Source of the DNA: Trichomonas tenax
Lineage: Eukaryota; Parabasalia; Trichomonadida; Trichomonadidae
Length of the DNA stretch: 24,388 nucleotides
Assembly (NCBI GenBank): GCA_023091735.1
Contig: JALKBU010000796.1
Location: forward strand, 1 to 24,388
Reading direction: 5' to 3'
The notes beneath the pieces were generated by a model. The model was given only the letters and a program-made list of their open reading frames with translations. It did no database searches and was not told where the DNA came from. Position 1 is the first letter of the stretch, and every line of letters starts with the position of its first letter. Below are positions 16,993-24,388 of the stretch, piece by piece. Both the position numbers and the translations under genes were made by a program.

Positions 16993-18736
16993 TTATATAG
17001 GAAGAAAATTATCCGAAGTCATCAGAACATTCTTTTCCATAATTCTTCTTTTCTCGAAGAAATGAAGATGTTTCTTCTGAATGATGACAATGATAACAAT
17101 AACAACAAGAAGAGTAAAAATGTTAGTAATGACAGATATGTATATGATTTTCTTGTTATCTTTTGGTGCTTTTGTGGGTATTCTTGGCGTTTTCCAGTTG
17201 TAGTCAAAGCTTTGCTCAGGTAAAACACATGAAATTTCATTGAGGCATCCTCCTTTTACATACGAAAGATCCGGCTGAGAAGAATTAAAAAATGTGCAAT
17301 CAATTATTTTTGTATCATTTTCGTCAAGATTGCTTGGACCGGTGATTTGGTTTAAACAATGAAGATTCAGAAAAGTGCAATTCTTATACTTAAATGTTGC
17401 GATGACACTTACAATTTGAATATTGCTGGGATTATAAAATGTATCAAATTCAATTTTGTTAGTCAAATATTCATCATCAGGGCTGTCATTGTCAGAAATT
17501 GACACAAGAAACAACATCGAAACTGGATTTGCTGAAGTTGTGATATTTGATTGTGAAAGTAAGAACATTGTATCAATGTATTGTATTAAAGAGTTTGATG
17601 CGTATTTATTATCTTTGCTGAATGCAAGGACTGAATTATTATATACTTCGTCCGCTTTATCAGTGCGGGGTCCACTAATAATAAACAAGCTCATTGTATT
17701 AAAGCAGTTATGAACATAATTACTTGACACGTCCATATGATATTCTGATCTGTGTTTGCTGACGTATATAATTGCTGAAGATGATCATGTTGTTATGTTT
17801 TTGAAGCAAGAATTTTCGATTATAATATTCCTTATCAATGTGTTTTGAAGCATGATTATTGTATTGATTGATGAATTGATCATTATATTGGTAAAGACAC
17901 AATGTGATATTTTGATATTGACGTATTTGAATAGTATTTTAACTATCTCATTAGTTTCTGTCTCATTTAGGTTGTGACGATATTGTTCAATTACAAACTC
18001 ATCGAACTTTTTAATCTGTATATCTTGCATTGATATAAAAGTATCATTTTTGGATATACCTTCAATCTCGCAATCAGAATCGATGTAGCAGCTAACTTTA
18101 GTTCCTGTAAATGAGTTTGCATTGCAAGACTTGAAGTAACATAATATAAAAGTTCCATAAAGACTACCAAGTTCGGATTTTACAAAATTCTAAAATGTTA
18201 TGTTATCATCATCATAAAATGTTCGTTGTATTTCCATATTAAATATATGGCAATATTTAAATGAAGTTGGAGCATCTTTAAAAATAAGATCATCTATGTC
18301 ATTGCGTGTTATATTATGATAACTTTGAACACTTATTTGTTGCATATTTTCATTTTCTCTTATTGGTTCATTATTGCCCAATAATTTGCCCATACACTCT
18401 GTTGTTAATGTGTTGTTAACTGCAGCATATAGTGCATCATTTATTGATAATGATGTATGATATCCACTGCAGCCTAAAATCATACATTCGCTCATTGAAA
18501 AATTCGCGTAAACTGTTTTTATTGCTTCTGCACTAACTTTATTAGGATAATCAATGCACGTGCATTGAGAGATCACACTTCTTGTAATTCTTAAATCTAC
18601 ACTCTATTTTGCATGCACTAAAATGAGAATCTGTTCTAATATATCCACCTTTAGAGTTTGGTGCTAGTTGGCATTGAACATATATAAGAAATTGTTTATG
18701 AGAAAAATTGCATCACGACTGATTTATTTCTTTCAT
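16993..18736 (-). pseudogene. Decayed surface membrane protein with Cys-x-Phe-x-Asn repeats
   Basis: One reading frame runs from 18576 to 16993, broken only by TAG at 18190-18192 and TGA at 17785-17787. Protein-like sequence continues through both stops. Upstream, a +1-shifted frame extends to an ATG at 18736 and contains a further TGA at 18713-18715. Throughout there are repeats of the type SHCVFTN, NSCFKN, KNCTFLN, IDCTFFN and CRFKN with a GGYIR motif, typical of right-handed beta-helix, Pmp-like surface proteins of trichomonads. The C-terminus has a hydrophobic segment (ISVITNIFTLLVVIVIIVII, preceded by KKIIY) followed by a short basic tail, a type I membrane anchor. Many NxS/T glycosylation sites fit an exposed protein. 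Three in-frame stops and a frameshift make it a pseudogene. I see no intron motifs at the breaks. The family assignment is by motif style and is moderate. Confidence 0.75.
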
Positions 18737-19077
18737 TTTTACAAAAACAATATATGATAATATGTACTTGTTTAAAATTGTTCAAATGTGCTCCTGCATG
18801 AACAGATGGATGCCATGCTTACTTAGTAATATAAATCATCATTTGATCTCATTTCTGATGCTTGGAATCAGCTGATTCTATATTATTAGATTAGACATTA
18901 TCAAACGTATCTTGAATTATATCTTCTACTCTCTTTGCTTCAATTAAAATATTAGCACTTTTATATCCACTTTATAAAAGTGTCTCAAAACCGTAAAATC
19001 TGGATTTTGTTTATTTTTAACAGTTAAATCATATACAGAGTCTGAATTTCCAAGAAAAATGAGAAAATAAAATCAAA
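18737..19077. other. Divergent spacer upstream of helicase gene
   Basis: This AT-rich spacer has no gene. Its notable content is the CACTTTTATA/TATAAAAGTG inverted repeat at 18956-18982. The bases directly before the helicase ATG are TCAAA, a weak initiator-like sequence (A at 19075). Confidence 0.5.
18956..18982. repeat. CACTTTTATA hairpin upstream of helicase gene
   Basis: CACTTTTATA (18956-18965) and TATAAAAGTG (18973-18982) are perfectly complementary around a 7-nt loop, ending 95 nt before the helicase start. It shares the CACTTTT/AAAAGTG core with the hairpins upstream of the Rab and SAS-6-like genes. Confidence 0.7.
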
Positions 19078-21063
19078 ATGTCTGAATTAACAAAAGAAGA
19101 GCGACGAGCGATTTGGGGAGACCGAAAGAAAAGCAAAAACAAGGGCAGAAACACAATGAATAAGGAAAAGAAGAAAGAAATGAACTCTCTTTATCAATTT
19201 AGAAAGAATCTTCCGATCTGGAAAAGCAAAAAGAATATTATCGAATTAATTGCAAGCAGTCCCACAACTATCCTCGTTGGTGAAACTGGTTGCGGCAAAT
19301 CTACTCAAGTTCCTCAATTTTTGGTGGATTCTCTTGAAATGAAGGGTTGCCGTGTTGCTGTGACCCAGCCACGTCGTGTTTCAGCTACCAGTCTCGCGGC
19401 GCGTGTTGCTGCGGAAAGAAATTGTGAGGTTGGCTCTTATGTTGGATATGCAGTAAGATTTGATAACAAATCTTCAGCGAAAACATATATCAAATACGTG
19501 ACCGATGGTATGCTTCTGCGTGAAATTCTTGTTGATAATGAACTTAGCTCTTACAATGTTGTGATTTTAGATGAAATTCACGAAAGAACAGTACAAACAG
19601 ACTTACTCATAGGTTTATTGCGTGACCTTCAAGCAAGAAGACCAGATCTCAAGCTTATTTTGATGTCTGCTACATTAAATTGCAAATTATTTGTAGATTT
19701 CTTCAATTCTCCTCCAATCATTCATGTAGAAGGCCGCACGTTCAAAGTTTCAATTAAGTACACAGAGCAACCAGAAGCAGACTATATTGAGGCCACAACA
19801 ACAGCAGTTTTGCAGTTAAATGAAGAATGTGATAGAGGTGACTTTTTAGTCTTTCTCACAGGTCAGGAAGAAATCGAAGAGGTCATGGACACTCTCAAGA
19901 CACAGGAGACGCTCTTGCCATTGAAAGTTCTGCCCCTTTACGCAGCATTGCCGATGCATCAACAACAAGAAGTTTTCAATCCTGTCGATGAAGGAACAAG
20001 AAAAGTCATTCTTTCAACAAACATCGCTGAAACATCAGTCACAATTCCTGGAATTAAATTCGTTATCGACTGTGGATTAGTCAAAGTTAAGACATATAAT
20101 CCAGTTTCTGGAATCGAAATTCTTGGCGTTACACCATGTGCTAAAGCTCAAGTTGTACAGCGCAGTGGTAGAGCTGGTAGAGAGAGTGAAGGCGTCTGCT
20201 TTAGGTTATTCACAGAGGACTCTTTCTTTGACTTGAAGGATCAACCTGTTGCTGAAATCAGGAGAGCAGATTTGAGCTCTGTTGTTCTTCAGTTGTTCGC
20301 ACTTGGCGTCAAGAATCCAATGACATTCGGTTTCTTGGAGAGACCACCAACTGAGATGATACAAGCATCCATTCAACAATTATGGCAATTAGGAGCTTTA
20401 ACGCCAACAGGAGAACTTTCACAGGATGGCTATGTTATGGCGAACTTCCCAATGTCGCCAAAGATGACGAAAATCCTTTTGCTTGCTTGCCAGACTGGAT
20501 GCGGCGGCTCCTGCTTGACATTGCTTGCAATGATGTCTTGCGAGAACCTTTACGTTCAACCAGCAAACAAGAGGAAAGAAGCAAGAAACGCGCATTCTGT
20601 TTTCTTGCACGAATCAGGCGATCACATCACTTTGATCAGAGTTTATGAAGCATTCGTCGCAACACCAAAGGAGAAGCAAAAAGATTTCTGCTTCGAGCGT
20701 TTCGTTTCTCTCAGAGCTTTGCAATATGCTGTCAGTGTTAGAGAACAACTCAAAGAAATTGCTGAGCAGCAAAAGTTGAATTGCGAGGACTCCGATGAAG
20801 AAAACAGATTCCTTCTCCTCAGACAAGCAATTGCCATTGCTTCGCCAGAAAACGTCGCCACGCAGATATCAGGAGGCAAATATAAGTGCATTCTTGACGG
20901 CACAGAGATTTCAATTCATCCTTCATCATTCGCATTCAACAAAGGACTTAAGGCCATCGTTTTCTCTGAAAGAGTGCAAACAAAGAGATTATATGCAAGA
21001 TGGGTCAGTGCAGCTGATGAAAAATGGACTGATCTTGTTGAACCAACACCAGCAGCTGAATAA
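19078..21063 (+). CDS. DEAH-box RNA helicase, DHX33/Dhr2-like
   Basis: This complete 661-residue DEAH/RHA helicase uses NTP hydrolysis to remodel RNA or RNPs. All motifs are visible: I GETGCGKS (68-75), Ia TQPRRVSA (96-103), Ib TDGMLLRE (142-149), II DEIH (165-168, Ile in place of Ala), III SAT (197-199), FLTGQEEIE (259-267), V STNIAETS (313-320) and VI QRSGRAGR (361-368). HA2-like and OB-fold regions follow, with IHPSSFAF near the end. The N-terminus is short and basic (1-40). There are no extra domains such as S1 or G-patch. This compact layout, with PLYAALP and the KVKTYNPVSG segment, resembles DHX33/yeast Dhr2, linked to rRNA processing. DHX35 or DHX8-type paralogues are less likely. Expected location is nuclear or nucleolar. 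TCAAA directly precedes the ATG. The stop is TAAA. Confidence 0.93.
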   Translation: MSELTKEERRAIWGDRKKSKNKGRNTMNKEKKKEMNSLYQFRKNLPIWKSKKNIIELIASSPTTILVGETGCGKSTQVPQFLVDSLEMKGCRVAVTQPRRVSATSLAARVAAERNCEVGSYVGYAVRFDNKSSAKTYIKYVTDGMLLREILVDNELSSYNVVILDEIHERTVQTDLLIGLLRDLQARRPDLKLILMSATLNCKLFVDFFNSPPIIHVEGRTFKVSIKYTEQPEADYIEATTTAVLQLNEECDRGDFLVFLTGQEEIEEVMDTLKTQETLLPLKVLPLYAALPMHQQQEVFNPVDEGTRKVILSTNIAETSVTIPGIKFVIDCGLVKVKTYNPVSGIEILGVTPCAKAQVVQRSGRAGRESEGVCFRLFTEDSFFDLKDQPVAEIRRADLSSVVLQLFALGVKNPMTFGFLERPPTEMIQASIQQLWQLGALTPTGELSQDGYVMANFPMSPKMTKILLLACQTGCGGSCLTLLAMMSCENLYVQPANKRKEARNAHSVFLHESGDHITLIRVYEAFVATPKEKQKDFCFERFVSLRALQYAVSVREQLKEIAEQQKLNCEDSDEENRFLLLRQAIAIASPENVATQISGGKYKCILDGTEISIHPSSFAFNKGLKAIVFSERVQTKRLYARWVSAADEKWTDLVEPTPAAE

Positions 21064-21274
21064 AGTTTTTATAGAGTTTGACATTGTTTGAACAAAATAA
21101 TAATTTTTTCACTAATTTCAACATGAATTTTTTTAAACAAGTTCATCATTATTGCATAAGCTACCTTGGAATTGCATAAGAATGATCAAATAGATGTGAA
21201 TTTTAAAGCAATAATAAACAATTTAATATATAATGAAAAATATATAAAAAATATCATAATAAAAAAATATACAA
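21064..21274. other. Convergent AT-rich spacer
   Basis: This spacer lies between the helicase and the ArfGAP gene, tail to tail, with A/T runs and no gene. A short near-direct repeat, TTGCATAAG and TTGCATAAGA, occurs around 21150-21182. Confidence 0.4.
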
Positions 21275-23230
21275 TTACACAGGAACTAAATTGATAGGTG
21301 ACTCAATGCTCTCCGGTGTAGTCTCTCCTTGCCAGAATGGCAGGAAGAGAGCACTGAGTTCTCTGTCGCCATTTAAGACCGCAATATGATATGGATTTCC
21401 TGTCTTTCCATGTTTGCCCGGATCTGCGCCAACTTTCATCAATGCATTAGCTGCCTGTGTCTTCTTGTGATAGATAGCATAAGCAAGCGGTGTCCACTCA
21501 TCTCTATCGAATACATTGAGATTGTCTGTATTAAGAGCGATCAACAACATAATCTGAAGATCACCAATTGCAGCAGCAACGTGAAGTGGATGAATAGAAT
21601 TGCAGAGATCTGCATTACCAGAGAAACTACTACGAGTCTTACGCAAGTGATCGTAGTATGTGATTCTGTTGGATGGAGATTTCAATTGACCCGAGAAAAC
21701 GCATCTCATGACACCATAGAAATCTTTCTTTTCAATCTTCTCATAAATATCATCATCAGTCTTCGACATATATGCAAGATCGACGTATTTCGCCTTTATC
21801 AAGTCTTCGCGCTGTATTCCCTCTGGTGGTTTCGAGCCAGAAAGAAGGACTTCATTGGCGTGTTCGTTGCCAACAGCGTTCATCAATGATCTGAGATCGG
21901 AATCAAGTTTATCGAGTGTTAGAGAACGAACTTTTGAGATTCCAACTCCGAGACTTCTGTGGATGCCAGAGCAATGGATGCAGATTGATGTTCCCCAGTT
22001 GATGCAGCACCATGTCGGGCAAGGACTGCCACAATCAGCGCATTTTTCTTCTTGGCGATTTTCAAATAGTTTCTTTCCATCATCGTGGTGATCAAGTGAA
22101 TAAGAAACGTTCTGTTTGATTGTTTCTATCTATCTGTCAGCTTCAAGAGAGTCTGTACACTGGAAAATCCATGAATACTTTGGATCTGTAATTCTGAGGC
22201 AGTTTGGACGTCCAGATTCGACATCTTTCTTGACACTCGCTGTGAGTAGATCAATTGTGCCGCGATCTTCGATAATTTCGCCGCGAACTTTGTAAAATTT
22301 AAATTGTTGATTAATTACTGTGACATAACGTGAATGCCAAACTTTTCCGAATCCATTTCCACGTTTCCAAAGATATCCACAGCGATTTAATGAGCCTTCC
22401 TGATTGACTTCGACGAGATTTTCAATTGCTTGTTTGATTTTGTTTGTTTTGGCTTCGTAGTTATTCATATCGTGTAAATATGATGGAATGGCGACTTGAA
22501 GGGCTGTAAATTCTTCTTTCGAGGTTTCATAATTAAATATGCAGTCTTTGTAGAAAATTCCAAGCATATTCAAAAACATTAGAAGCTATGTGTTAGTAAA
22601 ATTTCAAAAAAAACGCACCGTTGCCGACTGTAAATTCATTTTGTTAATCAACAAAACAAATAAATCACATCGGCACAGTGTAGAAATACGTACTATAGCA
22701 GTCAATTCGTATGAATGTTTCCGTTCGACAAGTTCGAGAGCGCGACCGAATTCAAAATTCGATACTGCAGCTTCTTTTCTAGAATTGTGGAGCTGCTGAA
22801 GGATCTGATTATCTACCTTTTTGGCAGTCATTATCTTATCCAAAACGCCGAAATAATTTGTTTTTTTAGTCGTTGATTCTTTAAATGCCTTCTCGCAGTT
22901 CGCTATATCAACGTCGACGAACTTCTGTAGCGGGCTGATGATCGTGCTTTGTACTTGACTGAAGTGGGATTCGAGATTTGATTTAAAATAATTGATGCAG
23001 CTTGAAATATTCGCAATTGTTGGATCCTGCGAGAAAGATCCGCAGTCTAAGAACGTGTTGGCGATATTCTCCATGGCATTCGCCAAAGTTTGACCTGCAG
23101 TAATATAAGTTTTGAACTCAGAGACAGTGTAATTCAAGTTACTCTTCAGTTTTAAGATGTTCTCGAGTCTTTTATTCTGGTCATTCAAATGAAATGGACT
23201 CAGCACAATGAATTCGTACTCGTCAATCAT
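21275..23230 (-). CDS. ACAP-type ArfGAP (BAR-PH-ArfGAP-ankyrin), one intron, one in-frame TAG
   Basis: This gene encodes a GTPase-activating protein for Arf, coupling membrane curvature to coat release. Exon 1 (22694-23230, 179 codons) codes most of a BAR domain. After a phase-0 intron (22586-22693), exon 2 (21275-22585) completes BAR and continues into three more domains. The PH domain has GYLWKRGNGFGKVWHSRYV. The ArfGAP zinc finger has Cys-x2-Cys-x16-Cys-x2-Cys, then GIHRSLG with the arginine finger. The C-terminus has ankyrin repeats (PLHVAAAIGD, WTPLAYAIYH). Domain order is that of ACAP/centaurin-beta proteins. TAG at 22130-22132 falls exactly where PH domains have their invariant C-terminal Trp (EADR-stop-IETI), a one-base change from TGG. 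All downstream frames are intact. This may be a sequencing error, a recent nonsense allele or a polymorphism. If real, the product ends before the GAP domain. No initiator is obvious upstream of the ATG. Confidence 0.85.
22130..22132 (-). other. In-frame TAG replacing the conserved PH-domain Trp
   Basis: The minus-strand codon is TAG, flanked by intact frame on both sides for hundreds of codons. The PH family has an almost invariant Trp at this place in the last helix. TGG to TAG is a single G-to-A change. There is no trichomonad intron motif next to it that could splice it out. Confidence 0.8.
22586..22693 (-). other. Spliceosomal intron, 108 nt, trichomonad type
   Basis: On the minus strand the intron begins GTACGT after codon ATA (Ile179) and ends ACTAACACATAG before CTT. 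The 3' end matches the parabasalid composite branch-point/acceptor motif ACTAACACACAG, with one difference. Phase is 0. Splicing joins BAR-domain helices in frame (YELTAI to LLMFLNMLGIF), whereas unspliced reading meets a stop after a Lys-poor nonsense stretch. Confidence 0.92.
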
Positions 23231-23589
23231 ATTTTTAATTTTTTTATTAACCTTGTAAAGTTTTCATTGTTCTATAGAAATTGTGTTTTAATTTATAGCA
23301 TTATGCAGCGTAGAATATTTTAAAGTCAGTTTTGCGTTTTCGATTTTTATGGCAATAATACGACGCTGTCTATTGATGCTAAAGATTTACAAAGGTTTGA
23401 CGATAATTTTAATAATAAGGTTCAAAGAATTATTTTTAATAAGTTTACATCTAAAAGTGTCAAAATAATCGGAAAATATTTCATAGTTTTTCCATGATAT
23501 GATAAAATATTGTGTGGAATTCTTGACAATTGACACTTTTTATGATAGAAAAGTAACAAGAATTTCATTTTTCTGGACTCGAGCGGTTT

Positions 23590-23644
23590 ACGCAACATGA
23601 TGCAACTTTACAAATCCTCTCAAAATTGAGAGCCAATGTTGCGT
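23590..23644. repeat. Nested inverted repeats with ACGCAACAT arms
   Basis: The outer arms are ACGCAACAT (23590-23598) and ATGTTGCGT (23636-23644). Inside is a second hairpin, CTCTCAA-AA-TTGAGAG (23617-23632). The outer core matches that of the inverted repeat at 4140-4182. Confidence 0.6.
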
Positions 23645-23770
23645 CAAGTTGTGGAAACTCGAAAAAATTGAATACTTTTCGGCAAGATTTGAGAGGGCCA
23701 AAATTTTAACGTCATTGCAAAGTCACTTTTGGTGATTCTTGCTTCTTGTTGAAGCCTGCAGTTAGTAATT

Positions 23771-23817
23771 AGATGTTCGCACCATCCACGACTGCGCCGT
23801 GGCTTCTGCGAACATCT
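23771..23817. repeat. Compact two-stem hairpin of 47 nt
   Basis: The outer stem is AGATGTTCGCA (23771-23781) with TGCGAACATCT (23807-23817), 11 bp. A symmetric 4x4 internal loop (CCAT/CTTC) follows, then an inner stem CCACG (23786-23790) with CGTGG (23798-23802) and a 7-nt loop ACTGCGC. It is GC-richer than the spacer. A small structured RNA, a binding site or a foldback element are all possible. It is not a tRNA. Confidence 0.7.
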
Positions 23818-23939
23818 TTTTAAATATATTTACGACAGAATTAGTTTTAGAAGTTAGGGTCCCACCCATATAGAAATTAATATTTTGAATTTGCTTACAA
23901 AACTAACGTTAATTTTATTTTGAAATTCCTGACTATATA

Positions 23940-24165
23940 AAATTTATTCAGTTTTAAAAATAATTTATGACTAACTAACTAACTAAGAAAAGAAAGCGAA
24001 AGGATTTATGAAGTAAGAAATTTGAAAATTAATTTTAGTGGTTATGAGAGAAATTTATTCAGTTTTAAAAATAATTTATGACTAACTAACTAACTAACTA
24101 ACTAAGAAAAGAAAGCGAAAGGAAATGAGGGTAAGGAAATTTTGAAAAATAATTTTAGTGGTTAT
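23940..24165. repeat. Tandem duplication containing (CTAA)4 and (CTAA)6
   Basis: Two units, 23940-24045 and 24051-24165, share long blocks: AAATTTATTCAGTTTTAAAA with the next bases through ATGA, a CTAA microsatellite, AAGAAAAGAAAGCGAAAGG, and AATTTTAGTGGTTAT. The units differ mainly in CTAA copy number (4 against 6) and in the middle. The second unit ends on the stop codon region of the partial gene, so the duplicated block is that gene's 3' flank. Confidence 0.85.
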
Positions 24166-24388
24166 TCTGATTTCTTTTCTTCCTTTTCTTTCTTTTTGGC
24201 TTCGGGACTTTGTCCCTCAAGGGCTTTAACCCTTTCCTCTGCTTCTCTCATACGCTTACTTATCCATCTCGGATTCTTCTGTCTTCCTGCAGCAAGTGCT
24301 GCTAATTGTTTTTCTGTACACTTACGTTTTGGCTTAACGGGTTTTTCCTCCGTTGCTCCTTCAACATTTTTTTCATTCTTTTTCGTCT
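24162..24388 (-). CDS. 3' end of unrecognised basic protein, cut by window edge
   Basis: A minus-strand frame enters from the window edge and ends at the TAA at 24162-24164, giving about 74 residues and no start in view. The visible part is highly charged: a basic segment KPVKPKRKC, then TEKQLAALAAGRQKNPRW, then a short helical coil (SKRMREAEERVKALEG) and a Lys/Glu-rich tail. The KQLxALxxGR style motif is familiar from small basic proteins of large DNA elements and viruses, but this is only an impression. The codon pattern and absence of stops support real coding. Function is unknown. A chromatin or nucleic-acid-associated protein is conceivable. Confidence 0.5.
   Translation of the reverse strand, partial: TKKNEKNVEGATEEKPVKPKRKCTEKQLAALAAGRQKNPRWISKRMREAEERVKALEGQSPEAKKKEKEEKKSE

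Larger units (their letters stand above)
23231..24161. other. Spacer with inverted repeats and a tandem duplication
   Basis: There is no coding gene. Content in order: an inverted pair AAAAGTGTCAA (23453-23463) and TTGACACTTTT (23530-23540), nested inverted repeats at 23590-23644, an isolated AAAGTCACTTTTGG block near 23720, a compact hairpin at 23771-23817, then a tandem duplication covering the 3' flank of the partial gene. Each main item is listed separately. Confidence 0.55.

Noticed and set aside
16993..17713. Plus-strand frames opposite the surface-protein pseudogene
   Set aside because: No motif or signal. The minus strand carries the Cys-x-Phe-x-Asn repeats and the membrane anchor.
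23968..24105. CTAA tracts as intron branch points
   Set aside because: No donor GTAYGT at a suitable distance and no coding exon to join. It is a simple microsatellite.

Overview
The window looks like nuclear DNA of a parabasalid flagellate, a trichomonad such as Tritrichomonas or Trichomonas. Several independent signs agree. The genes are compact and nearly intronless in AT-rich spacers. One intron has the trichomonad form, GTACGT at the 5' end and ACTAACACATAG at the 3' end. Rab and the karyopherin have a TCA-Y-T initiator-like element just before the ATG, and a weaker one lies further upstream of the SAS-6-like gene. Four genes have a stop codon embedded in TAAA, the trichomonad poly(A) signal. 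The gene families also fit: a TKL pseudokinase with repeats, a coiled-coil ankyrin protein, and a decayed surface protein with Cys-x-Phe-x-Asn repeats. The species is inferred, not proven.

Layout. 1-869 is a spacer with a cluster of AAAAGTGAC-like motifs. 870-2570 (-) is BBS1, a BBSome subunit. 3252-3851 (+) is a Rab GTPase of the Rab2/4/14 type, with a long hairpin just upstream. 4034-6310 is a transposon graveyard: two copies, in opposite orientations, of a probable Tc1/mariner N-terminal fragment, a GC-richer transposase 3' end, and an unidentified GC-richer segment. 6515-7135 (+) is a short SAS-6-like protein, again preceded by a hairpin. 7670-10159 (-) is a HEAT-type karyopherin, probably exportin-like, with a suspicious frame change at its end. 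10160-11270 is a spacer with a roughly 20-nt-periodic TTTACATGTCAT array. 11271-13013 (+) is a coiled-coil/ankyrin protein, convergent with a TKL pseudokinase at 13092-16418 (-). 16729-16953 is a probable TTAA-flanked MITE. 16993-18736 (-) is a membrane surface-protein pseudogene. 19078-21063 (+) is a DEAH-box helicase of the DHX33/Dhr2 type, convergent with an ACAP-type BAR-PH-ArfGAP-ankyrin gene at 21275-23230 (-). That gene has one spliceosomal intron and one in-frame TAG. 23231-24161 is a spacer with structured inverted repeats and a tandem duplication. 24162-24388 (-) is the 3' end of an unrecognised gene cut by the window edge.

There is no operon. The genes serve ordinary eukaryotic functions: ciliary cargo (BBS1), centriole-related structure (SAS-6-like), vesicle traffic (Rab, ArfGAP), nuclear transport (karyopherin), signalling (pseudokinase) and RNA processing (helicase). 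The least explained signals are the intergenic inverted repeats. Two hairpins upstream of different genes share an identical 9-nt loop but have unrelated stems. CACTTTT/AAAAGTG inverted repeats recur upstream of genes. The TTTACATGTCAT array has no obvious explanation. Single-codon lesions in otherwise clean genes (ArfGAP, karyopherin) also deserve checking.
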